This document shows positions 1 through 5,618 of a DNA stretch of 34,345 nucleotides, piece after piece. Position 1 is the stretch's first letter. Every line of letters begins with the position of its first letter. Source of the stretch: Corallococcus sp. (GTDB lineage: Bacteria > Bacillota > Clostridia > Christensenellales > CAG-314); contig JAMPAB010000011.1 in the NCBI GenBank assembly GCA_023667435.1, forward strand, positions 1 through 34,345. Reading direction: 5' to 3'. A program made the position numbers and the translations under genes. The notes under the pieces are model-generated. The model ran no database searches. It saw nothing but the letters and a program-made list of their open reading frames with translations, and was not told the origin of the DNA.

Positions 1-1
1 T

Positions 2-91
2 GTCTTTTACATAGTAACGCTGCCTGTTTGGTTGATCGTGTGGGGAGTTCGAGCTGTTAAGAGGAAAAACAACGAACAAGATACCGAGTGA
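2..91 (+). CDS. C-terminal end of a small membrane protein (5' end outside window)
   Basis: The frame opens at base 2 and reads 29 codons to a TGA at 89-91. It starts with a hydrophobic, aromatic stretch (VFYIVTLPVWLIVWGV) followed by a basic then acidic tail (RAVKRKNNEQDTE), the usual look of a single membrane-spanning helix with a cytoplasmic tail. No family can be named from so little. Its place just before the basic protein and the Zot-type ATPase suggests a small membrane component of the same element. It is partial, so the true start is unknown. Confidence 0.4.
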   Translation, partial: VFYIVTLPVWLIVWGVRAVKRKNNEQDTE

Positions 92-264
92 CAAAACCGA
101 CGACGTACTCGAAGATCAGAAAGACAAACATCACTCACGCAAGTGACGAAACGCTCACCGTTTCTGAGGAGCAGCGCAAAAAACGTCACTTTACGGCAGG
201 GCGCGCGCCGAGAGAAGTCGCGCCAAATATTCTACGGAGGCATTATGAAAACAAAAGAAACTAA
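88..264 (+). CDS. possible small basic protein, GTG start overlapping the previous stop
   Basis: A GTG at 88-90 overlaps the preceding TGA (GTGA) and opens a 58-codon frame that ends inside the next gene, overlapping its ATG by 20 bases. The product would be basic and polar, beginning VTKPTTYSKIRKTN. The overlaps at both ends look like translational coupling in a compact element. No good ribosome binding site precedes the GTG and the family is unrecognised, so this may be a chance frame. Confidence 0.28.
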   Translation: MTKPTTYSKIRKTNITHASDETLTVSEEQRKKRHFTAGRAPREVAPNILRRHYENKRN

Positions 265-787
265 AAAGCAAACAAAGCAATCCGCGAAAACATCTACCGC
301 AGTAAAATCCGCCGCTAAGAAACCCGCGCAAAAGGCAAAAAAGCAAAAACAACAAGGCAAAAAACAAGGAGAGGGCGCAAAGCCCTCTCACCCGAAAGGG
401 GAACCGCAAAAATCAAGCGTCGGCGAAATACATCGCGGTAACACAAAATACATAGATACTGAACCGAAACCGCAACGTAATTATGCGGTTGTGAAAGAAA
501 AAGACGGCAAAGTTACCGTTGCTAAAGTCAAAACAATAAAACAGTTCGACGAAAACGGTAAAAATGCCGACCCGCATTTACAGGAAATAAATCACGAAAA
601 ATACGGATTGAAAAATCGTTCAGGGGTAGACCACGAAACTTTTAGTAACAACCGAATTACTAATCAGCCGTTAAGTTTGGAAGATAAAGAAGTTTTTCCC
701 GAAGATAAACCGCGAGCAAAATTAAGTAGCCACGATACGCATAGGGTTATAAAGCACGTCAATGAAAAAGGCAGAAAAAAGAAGTGA
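245..787 (+). CDS. lysine-rich hypothetical protein of the Zot-linked module
   Basis: This encodes 180 residues. The ATG at 245 is chosen because ACGGAGG (234-240) lies just upstream; a longer frame from 143 has no such signal. Residues 1-60 are almost entirely Lys, Gln, Ala, Thr and Pro and are probably disordered and nucleic-acid binding. Residues 75-175 look folded, with a conserved-looking stretch around FDENGKNADPHLQEINHEKY and a basic tail ending RKKK. No signal peptide or membrane segment is visible. I do not recognise the family. The charge and the position upstream of a Zot-type motor would suit a DNA-binding or packaging-associated role, which is inference only. The stop codon lies in a weak hairpin (778-785 with 796-803). 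Confidence 0.75.
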   Translation: MKTKETKKQTKQSAKTSTAVKSAAKKPAQKAKKQKQQGKKQGEGAKPSHPKGEPQKSSVGEIHRGNTKYIDTEPKPQRNYAVVKEKDGKVTVAKVKTIKQFDENGKNADPHLQEINHEKYGLKNRSGVDHETFSNNRITNQPLSLEDKEVFPEDKPRAKLSSHDTHRVIKHVNEKGRKKK

Positions 788-1021
788 CAAACGCTACTTC
801 TTTGAAAATTTGCGAGGTCGGAGCATTCATTAGAACGCCGACACTAATCTGTAAGATTAGGTTCGCTTCCTTGAAAAGTAACGTCCGTGGCCGTACGCCC
901 TGTTGAGGACAACAGCCCTGCTTAATAAAAGCGACCCGTTACTTTTCATACATTATACACAATACAAAGAACGTTGTCAATTGGTTTTACGCGTTTTAAA
1001 AAGTTAAAAGGAGTGAATTAA
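788..1021 (+). other. hairpin-rich non-coding stretch, possible origin/packaging signal or structured RNA
   Basis: No convincing reading frame exists here. Inverted repeats are packed in order: a 5-bp stem 817-821/838-842; a perfect 6-bp stem 844-849/855-860 with a 5-base loop; a perfect 12-bp stem 872-883/937-948. The last encloses CTGTTG-AGGA-CAACAG (900-915) and GCTT/AAGC (920-923/929-932), which together would form a multi-branched fold. The rest (949-1005) is AT-rich. A weak promoter-like pair (TTGTCA at 975-980, then TAAAAA after 17 bases) precedes the ATPase, whose AAAAGGAG site is at 1006-1013. I cannot match the fold to a known RNA family. In filamentous-phage genomes, gene-free hairpin clusters serve as replication origin or packaging signal. 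Confidence 0.6.
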
Positions 1022-1807
1022 ATGATACGACTAATTTACGGAATACCGGGCGCGGGAAAGACCGCGTTAATGGTAGCTTTGGGTATCGAGAATATGTACG
1101 GCGAAAATGCGATTTCCGCATTGGATAAAGCCAACGCAGAGGTCCTTATGCTTAACGAGCAGGGGCACAGCGTAACGCCGCCCAAAAGCGACCATTTGGT
1201 GTACTGCGCGAAAGTTACTATCGACGTTACAAATCCGGATTTCGGTCACCGCCGCAGTCTGTATTTGGACGCCAACCGTTTGGGTATTGCCGCAGACGGT
1301 TTTGTACCTCAATACGTTTACAGGGGCAGCACGCTGTGTATCGACGAACTGCCCGAAGCGGCGGATTCTCGAAACTGGGGACAGTTTGCCGAAGGAATGT
1401 GCCGTTACTGGGCGAAACATCGCAAGCATAGCCTGACCGTCTACGCAACCTGTCAGGACGTCGAACAAGTAGAAAAACGCATACGTCTGCTTGCTTCGAT
1501 TACGCAGGTCCGCGAAATAGAATTTGTATACGACAAGTTCGACGAAGTAACTACTACCGTTTGGAGATTAAACAACTGGCATTGTTATGAAGACTGGTTG
1601 CGCGGAGCAGAGCCTACCGAAGAAACGTACGTTTACAAAGGGGACATACGCGAAGCTTACGACACGTTTGAAGGCGAAGAAGATTTCTACATAGGTTTGG
1701 AAAACGCGGATTTCTCCTGCGAATATTCGGGGTATTCCGACTTTACGCCGCAAGGTATAAAACGATATGCCGTCAACAATCCGATAGCTAAGAAAAACAA
1801 GGAGTAG
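1022..1807 (+). CDS. Zot-type (zonular occludens toxin-like) P-loop ATPase
   Basis: This encodes 261 residues with AAAAGGAG eight bases before the ATG. The Zot/pI family are AAA-like motors that assemble filamentous phages in the host inner membrane. Visible features are Walker A at residues 7-14 (GIPGAGKT), a hydrophobic Walker B ending in D108-E109 (TLCIDEL), and the downstream YATCQDVEQVEKRIR segment, where the family carries its sensor and arginine-rich stretch. Most Zot proteins have a membrane helix after the ATPase domain; none is visible here, and the protein ends in a polar 60-residue tail. The membrane anchor may therefore be a separate protein. The gene is followed after six bases by the next CDS, so the two are co-transcribed. 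Family assignment is good; involvement with a filamentous phage is inferred. Confidence 0.85.
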   Translation: MIRLIYGIPGAGKTALMVALGIENMYGENAISALDKANAEVLMLNEQGHSVTPPKSDHLVYCAKVTIDVTNPDFGHRRSLYLDANRLGIAADGFVPQYVYRGSTLCIDELPEAADSRNWGQFAEGMCRYWAKHRKHSLTVYATCQDVEQVEKRIRLLASITQVREIEFVYDKFDEVTTTVWRLNNWHCYEDWLRGAEPTEETYVYKGDIREAYDTFEGEEDFYIGLENADFSCEYSGYSDFTPQGIKRYAVNNPIAKKNKE

Positions 1808-1813
1808 AACATT

Positions 1814-2623
1814 ATGAACGATTACAAGGAAATGGACCAACTCGTCTTCGAGTTCGGCAAAGATACGCAGCACTTTGCGCAAAATTACGCAGGGACAATG
1901 CCTTCTGCAATCAAATCTCAGCTGCAAGACCTTATGTTTACCGGTTTTGCAAAAGAGATAGACGCTATAACGGAGCGCGAACAGTTGGAAATAAAGTACA
2001 AAAAGAAATTTTACGACAAGCTGTTGCGCGCCAAAATGAAATTATCCAAACTAGACAGGGCCGACGCCTGGTTCGATAAAGTCTTTCAAAAATATTTCAA
2101 TCGCGGAATACTGGAACATTTGCTCGTTTACGGAGTAAGGTTTTTGTACAAGAAAGACTTGTTTGTTCCGAAACGTTTGTTTGCGCAAATAAATAATGAC
2201 GAACTGCTGGCGCAATTTACTGCGGCAGCTTGTGAGTATTTAGGTTGGACAAACTCAAACGAACTCGTAGAACAAACGACAACCGACGAAACGGAACCTG
2301 CCGAAGAGCAATTTGAAAATGACGAAAATTCCGACCGGGACGCAGAAACGGCGCAATCTGAACCGACAACAGACGTTACCGTTTACGAGCCGAAAGAAGT
2401 GCAGTCGATTGAGCAGCAAGCGCAACCGATAGTAACATTAGAACGTACGGTAACTCGTGAAGTAATGACTGCAACGCAGGGAGGAACGATACCGACAACG
2501 GAAACCGATACGGAAAACGGAACGGTCTGCGCCGAAGAACCGACAACCCCTCTTCAAAGCTCAGAAGAATCTTCTCCGCACCGTTTTCATCGTCCGGGAG
2601 GAAAACGTGCGGGAAAAGTTTAA
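1814..2623 (+). CDS. hypothetical protein with helical N-terminus and acidic disordered C-terminus
   Basis: This encodes 269 residues. An AAGGAG site overlaps the preceding stop codon, so it is coupled to the Zot-type ATPase. Residues 1-150 look mainly helical, with a charged lysine-rich segment (about 50-85) and a hydrophobic helix (about 90-110) that is too polar for a clear membrane span. Residues 155-255 are rich in Glu, Thr, Asp and Gln and probably disordered. The last 15 are basic (HRPGGKRAGKV). I do not recognise the family. The context suggests a partner of the motor ATPase, perhaps supplying what its missing membrane segment would do, but nothing in the sequence proves it. Confidence 0.8.
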   Translation: MNDYKEMDQLVFEFGKDTQHFAQNYAGTMPSAIKSQLQDLMFTGFAKEIDAITEREQLEIKYKKKFYDKLLRAKMKLSKLDRADAWFDKVFQKYFNRGILEHLLVYGVRFLYKKDLFVPKRLFAQINNDELLAQFTAAACEYLGWTNSNELVEQTTTDETEPAEEQFENDENSDRDAETAQSEPTTDVTVYEPKEVQSIEQQAQPIVTLERTVTREVMTATQGGTIPTTETDTENGTVCAEEPTTPLQSSEESSPHRFHRPGGKRAGKV

Positions 2624-2700
2624 AAATTCAGAACAGGCGAACAGCAGAACAGTCCGCAATGCGTAGTCTGCGGACTGCTGCTGCGACTGCTGAATTTTTT
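2622..2700 (+). terminator. large nested hairpin terminator of the Zot operon
   Basis: The outer stem AAAAATTCAG (2622-2631) pairs with CTGAATTTTT (2690-2699). An inner stem of 6+9 bp pairs 2642-2647 and 2650-2658 with 2669-2683, leaving a two-base bulge. The structure overlaps the stop codon and ends in six T. It is much larger than a typical intrinsic terminator. Confidence 0.75.
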
Positions 2701-2917
2701 GCGCGCAGTACAAGTCGGAAAATGCCGACCATATAACGCCCCCTAAGACTAGGGGGCTACGGGGGTTCAAGCTGTGTTTACTTTTGTAAAACAAAGTAAA
2801 ATTGCAAAAATTTGCAAGTGTCAAAGCAAGTGTCAGCTGTCTTGCCATTTTAATAAATTTAGTGTTTAAAGCCTGTAAAATGCCCTATTTTCGACGTTTT
2901 GATTTCACCCTGTGGTC
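2701..2917. other. non-coding stretch with GC-rich hairpin
   Basis: No gene is seen. GTCGG/CCGAC (2714-2718/2725-2729) forms a small hairpin. A perfect 8-bp GC-rich hairpin, GCCCCCTA-AGAC-TAGGGGGC, occupies 2738-2757, and a further GGGGG at 2761-2765 could compete for the same C run. The remainder is AT-rich and featureless. A GC-rich hairpin beside a Zot operon recalls filamentous-phage packaging signals, but this is only an analogy. Confidence 0.45.
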
Positions 2918-2941
2918 GTTCAAGTCCAGTCACTCAGACCA
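2918..2941 (+). other. sequence resembling the 3' end of a tRNA, ending in CCA
   Basis: The stretch starts GTTCAAGTCC, as in a T-loop and T-stem 3' strand, continues with seven bases that could be an acceptor strand, and ends ACCA. The bases upstream do not form a matching T-stem or a tRNA body. It could be an attachment-site remnant left by an element that recombined into a tRNA 3' end, or a chance match. Confidence 0.28.
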
Positions 2942-2988
2942 GACAAGAATTACACGAACCACGAACAAAATGCGGTTCGTGTTTTCTT
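2941..2988 (+). repeat. dispersed terminator repeat, copy 1 (left edge of island)
   Basis: These 48 bases match 5393-5440 in the same orientation with 5 differences. The repeat contains the hairpin and T-run of a terminator. The two copies bracket the toxin-antitoxin and membrane-protein island. Confidence 0.8.
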
Positions 2989-2990
2989 TT
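2952..2990 (+). terminator. intrinsic terminator within repeat copy 1
   Basis: A perfect 9-bp stem ACACGAACC (2952-2960) / GGTTCGTGT (2974-2982) is followed by TTTTCTTTT. It has no obvious gene just upstream on this strand and may be a leftover from a lost gene. Confidence 0.7.
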
Positions 2991-3032
2991 GCCGAGAGTT
3001 TTGGGGCGTGTCATTTGACCTAAATATTGCAA

Positions 3033-3140
3033 ATGAGTAGAAAAAGCCTTCAAAATCGCCAAATTAAGGCTAAAATGTTCAAGCACATTCCGATGTACTC
3101 TTTGCCTCACATTTGGGAATCTGCGGACACGAATAACTGA
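3033..3140 (+). CDS. possible 35-residue ORF
   Basis: An ATG-started frame encodes a short basic peptide beginning MSRKSLQNRQIKAKMF with a Trp- and Pro-containing end (LPHIWESADTNN). It is plausible in composition but has no ribosome binding site and no recognised relatives. It could be the surviving 3' end of a longer lost gene. Confidence 0.2.
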   Translation: MSRKSLQNRQIKAKMFKHIPMYSLPHIWESADTNN

Positions 3141-3193
3141 ATTTTTCTTTTCCAATCAAAGAAAGGTAAACTAGTATATGCGTCAAAATCTCA

Positions 3194-3240
3194 ACGTAAA
3201 AACGTGCGCCAAATATATTTTTAGACGTATGTTTTTACGT
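3194..3240. other. imperfect inverted repeat, AT-rich
   Basis: ACGTAAAAAC at 3194-3203 pairs with GTTTTTACGT at 3231-3240, with partial pairing continuing inward (13 of 16 positions). No T-run follows on either side, so this is not a standard terminator. Its function is unknown. Confidence 0.35.
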
Positions 3241-3265
3241 AGAAAATTTAAGGTTTTCCAAACAT

Positions 3266-3304
3266 AAAAAACGGCGGAGTTTGCGCAAGGCACTCTGCCG
3301 TTTT
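3266..3304 (-). terminator. terminator of the toxin-antitoxin operon
   Basis: A 13-bp stem with one wobble pair joins 3268-3280 to 3292-3304 (AAAACGGC...GCCGTTTT). On the minus strand it is followed by six T. It lies directly behind the toxin stop codon. Confidence 0.85.
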
Positions 3305-3313
3305 GATTATTGT

Positions 3314-3625
3314 TTATATGCTGTTGTTTATGCCTAGAATTGAAATGAAATTTTGGTCTTTGCGGAATACGCGTATAACGTCTATTGCGTCGGTAACGTC
3401 GTAAATTACTATGTATACGTTATGTACGATTAAGTATCTCAACGCGGTTGTTCTTTCTACAAACTTTTGCAACGCCGCGCCCATATTGGGAAATTGCGCA
3501 AGTTTTTCTATTCCGTCATAGATGTACTCTACTTGGTTACGCGCTATTTGTTCCCCGTCCTTTTGGACGTAACGGTATATGCCGAGTATATCGCTGTGAG
3601 CTTCGGGAGTAAGCCGTATTTCCAT
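3314..3625 (-). CDS. RelE/ParE-family toxin
   Basis: This encodes 103 residues, the usual length for the family. The N-terminus MEIRLTPEAHSDILGIYRYV matches the helix-rich start of ParE/RelE toxins, and the end carries the strand pattern with the LRYLIVHNVYIVIYDV core and the IDVIRVFRKDQ motif typical of the plasmid-stabilisation family. Family members poison gyrase (ParE) or cut mRNA on the ribosome (RelE); which applies cannot be told here. It begins three bases after the antitoxin stop, behind a GGGG ribosome site within that gene's last codons. The antitoxin is expected to bind and neutralise it and to repress the shared promoter. Confidence 0.85.
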   Translation of the reverse strand: MEIRLTPEAHSDILGIYRYVQKDGEQIARNQVEYIYDGIEKLAQFPNMGAALQKFVERTTALRYLIVHNVYIVIYDVTDAIDVIRVFRKDQNFISILGINNSI

Positions 3626-3628
3626 AGT

Positions 3629-3904
3629 TTACCCCAGCACTGCCTTTTTGCTGTCTGCAAGGCTAATATACCCTTGCGTTTCGGCAGACTTTACGCCGCG
3701 TTCTATTTCGTTAAATAACTTTTGCTCCGCAAGCACTTTTTGCGGTACTTTTAGTTCGAAGGGCAAACCGCCTTGCAATTCCACTTGTTTATAAAACAAT
3801 TTAATTGCGTCGGCAGACGTAAGTCCCAATTGCGCGAATATGCTTTCTGCGCTGTTTTTTAGATCCGTCTCTATACGCGTATGCAACGTAGAAGTTTTTG
3901 CCAT
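3629..3904 (-). CDS. RelB/DinJ-type antitoxin
   Basis: This encodes 91 residues from the ATG at 3904, which is preceded by GGGAGG; upstream in-frame starts lie in the promoter region. The N-terminal half (MAKTSTLHTRIETDLKNSAE... and LGLTSADAIKLFYKQV) is the ribbon-helix-helix DNA-binding domain of RelB/DinJ proteins. The GGLPFEL segment after it is typical of DinJ relatives, and the C-terminal half is the charged toxin-binding tail. It is first in a two-gene operon with the toxin and presumably autoregulates it. Confidence 0.85.
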   Translation of the reverse strand: MAKTSTLHTRIETDLKNSAESIFAQLGLTSADAIKLFYKQVELQGGLPFELKVPQKVLAEQKLFNEIERGVKSAETQGYISLADSKKAVLG

Positions 3905-3933
3905 GATGCTGCCTCCCATTATATTATATGAAA

Positions 3934-3962
3934 ATTGTATCACAAATAAATAGTTAAGTCAA
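3934..3962 (-). promoter_or_regulatory. sigma-A promoter of the toxin-antitoxin operon
   Basis: On the minus strand, TTGACT (3957-3962), 17 bases, then TACAAT (3934-3939), about 30 bases ahead of the antitoxin ATG. Confidence 0.75.
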
Positions 3963-4034
3963 TATTATTAGGCGGTTTGTATCACACAACTATATTAGGT
4001 TGAATTGACGAAAATCAGACAATTATTATGCATA

Positions 4035-4063
4035 TTGACTTTTAGGTTCATCTTATGTATAAT
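4035..4063 (+). promoter_or_regulatory. sigma-A promoter of the 4110 membrane-protein gene
   Basis: TTGACT (4035-4040), 17 bases, TATAAT (4058-4063), about 47 bases ahead of the ATG. Confidence 0.75.
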
Positions 4064-4109
4064 GTTGGCGTTAGCCGTTTTAATAAATAGGTATGGGACA
4101 AAATAAGCC

Positions 4110-4631
4110 ATGAACGAGAACGATATCAAAATCTATACACTACCGCATTGGTCTATTGTTTTACTGACGATAATTTACGCTTTTTGCATTGTCGCCTGCG
4201 GAATAATTTGCGTTGTATTTTTCAGCGGATTTTGGTGGTTCATATTTTTAATAGTTCTTATGAGTATTATTGGAATAATAATAATAAAAAAGGGCTATTT
4301 TAAACCAATGTCAATCAACTCACAAAGAGTAAAACGAGAACAGTATGAATATTTGTGGGAAGAAATCAGAATAACAGTTTGCCAAGCAGGCACTAACGGT
4401 TTTAGAATTCTTATTGGCACGGAATATGCAACCGATAAAGAAATTATTCAAGCTACATACAAAAGGCATTTTTACACTTTTTTAAAGAAAGAAAGTCTTG
4501 ACGTTATTTTGAGATTTGCAAAGCACAAAATCAAAATTGTCACCGGCGGCGGCGAAGAAATACCTTCAATGGGATGGCAGCACAGAAAGCTCAAAAAAAT
4601 AATAGATGATTTTAACGCTGCTATCAATTAA
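4110..4631 (+). CDS. hypothetical membrane protein with C-terminal soluble domain
   Basis: This encodes 173 residues. Two hydrophobic helices at about 13-38 and 40-60 form a membrane hairpin, followed by a soluble domain (about 68-173) with mixed charge and a strand-like core (FRILIGTEY, HKIKIVTGGGEEIP). The family is not recognised. It has its own strong promoter but only a weak ribosome site; a six-codon frame starting at 4093 overlaps the ATG (ATGA) and may be chance. The AT-rich composition differs from the chromosomal genes after 5.6 kb, suggesting transfer. Its last 19 codons lie within a 122-bp repeat duplicated after the next gene. Such tail duplication is known from orphan immunity genes of polymorphic toxin loci, but that role is speculation here. 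Confidence 0.75.
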   Translation: MNENDIKIYTLPHWSIVLLTIIYAFCIVACGIICVVFFSGFWWFIFLIVLMSIIGIIIIKKGYFKPMSINSQRVKREQYEYLWEEIRITVCQAGTNGFRILIGTEYATDKEIIQATYKRHFYTFLKKESLDVILRFAKHKIKIVTGGGEEIPSMGWQHRKLKKIIDDFNAAIN

Positions 4632-4694
4632 ATTATTCACTTCAAAACGTCATTAATACAACGCAAGTTAAAAAGTTCAATTTACGTTGTCGTT
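4573..4694 (+). repeat. 122-bp direct repeat, copy 1 (3' end of the 4110 gene)
   Basis: It covers the last 19 codons of the 4110 gene, its stop and 63 bases after it. It is identical to 5263-5384 at 114 of 122 positions with no gaps; the copies are 690 bases apart. Confidence 0.95.
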
Positions 4695-4795
4695 TTACAA
4701 CCGCCATACTTGCAGGACTTGTTACCTTGATAGGACAGTATATTTCTGAGTTACCGGAATTGAAAGAAAAGATGAAAATAGGATTCGGGGGATAG
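4691..4795 (+). pseudogene. truncated 3' fragment of a membrane-protein gene
   Basis: Immediately after repeat copy 1 a frame reads RFTTAILAGLVTLIGQYISE and on through a charged segment (LPELKEKMK) to a TAG at 4793-4795. It looks like the end of a real protein (a hydrophobic helix plus a charged tail) but has no start codon or ribosome site of its own. The most likely reading is the remains of a gene whose front was lost when the repeat was inserted. It could also be chance. Confidence 0.35.
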
Positions 4796-4800
4796 AATAA

Positions 4801-5292
4801 ATGGAAATATTTATAGTGGGCTGCGCAACGATAATTATATTTGCTTTGGGCACTTTTGTAATGATGATACGTCCAATGGATATCTATTTGAATTACAGTA
4901 TGAAAAAGAAAATAAAAACTAAAAAGATACCATTGTATTTCCCAAGTGATAGAGCGAATGAATCATTATATGGACCATCGTTAGAAAATCCAAATGAAGG
5001 CACATATTTACCCGCGTTCATTTCCAGTCTTGTAACATATATATTGGCAATAGTTTTACTGGTATTACATATATCTTTATATTTCGCATTAAAAGATGAA
5101 CTTATTACAAATGTAATGACGACAATAATCTTTGTAGTAATGTTGTCAAATGCAGTAGTATGTCTAATATTACGAGAGCGTTATAAAAAGATATATTTTA
5201 AGCACAAGGACGAATATATCGATAAAATCATTGCAATAAAGTCACAACAAAACAATCAATGCGATGGCAGCACAGAAAGCTCAAAAAAATAA
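4801..5292 (+). CDS. hypothetical three-helix membrane protein with rearranged C-terminus
   Basis: This encodes 163 residues. GGGGGA precedes the ATG by about ten bases. Hydrophobic helices are visible at about 1-24, 72-95 and 103-122, with a loop of about 45 polar residues after the first. The family is not recognised. The last ten codons (CDGSTESSKK and stop) come from repeat copy 2, read in a different frame from the one used in the 4110 gene, so the present C-terminus is a recombination product and the ancestral protein probably ended differently. It is AT-rich like its neighbour, consistent with horizontal origin. Confidence 0.7.
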   Translation: MEIFIVGCATIIIFALGTFVMMIRPMDIYLNYSMKKKIKTKKIPLYFPSDRANESLYGPSLENPNEGTYLPAFISSLVTYILAIVLLVLHISLYFALKDELITNVMTTIIFVVMLSNAVVCLILRERYKKIYFKHKDEYIDKIIAIKSQQNNQCDGSTESSKK

Positions 5293-5384
5293 TAGATGAT
5301 TTTAACGCCGCTATCAATTAAATTATTCAATTCAAAACGTCGTTAATACAATGTAAATTAAAAAGTTCGATTTACGTTGCCGTT
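5263..5384 (+). repeat. 122-bp direct repeat, copy 2
   Basis: It matches 4573-4694 with 8 substitutions and no gaps. It supplies the end of the 4801 gene in a shifted frame. Confidence 0.95.
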
Positions 5385-5392
5385 AGCATATC

Positions 5393-5440
5393 AGACAAGA
5401 ACTACGCGAACCGCAAACAAAATGCGGCTCGTGTTTTCTT
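5393..5440 (+). repeat. dispersed terminator repeat, copy 2 (right edge of island)
   Basis: This is the second copy of the 2941-2988 repeat, 43 of 48 identical. Its hairpin is weaker than in copy 1 (CCGCA/TGCGG plus partial outer pairs) but keeps the TTTTCTT tail, so it could still end transcription from the 4801 gene. Confidence 0.8.
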
Positions 5441-5570
5441 ATATGATAATTTTTTTCGTCTGCTTTGCTACGCGGCAACAAGCGCTTCGATTATATGCCG
5501 CAACGGGGCTTCTTTAACGTTTGACAAAACAAACAAATTACCGACGTCACTACGTCAACAAAACGTCTGC
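5441..5570. other. intergenic DNA, nothing recognised
   Basis: No convincing frame, promoter or repeat. It separates the accessory island from the first chromosomal-looking gene. Confidence 0.5.
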
Positions 5571-5602
5571 AAAAACGTCGGCAGAACTAATCTGCCGACG
5601 TT
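5571..5602 (-). terminator. terminator of the SDR gene
   Basis: A perfect 12-bp stem AACGTCGGCAGA / TCTGCCGACGTT (5574-5585/5591-5602) with a 5-base loop; on the minus strand it runs into five T. Confidence 0.9.
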
Positions 5603-5618
5603 GTGCGGTTTGACAAAA

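Noticed and set aside
4093-4113. Six-codon ORF overlapping the start of the 4110 gene (ATGA)
   Set aside because: Too short to judge; no ribosome site and probably chance.
5457-5570. Possible gene remnant between the island and the SDR terminator
   Set aside because: All frames are interrupted and no family-like segment could be recognised.
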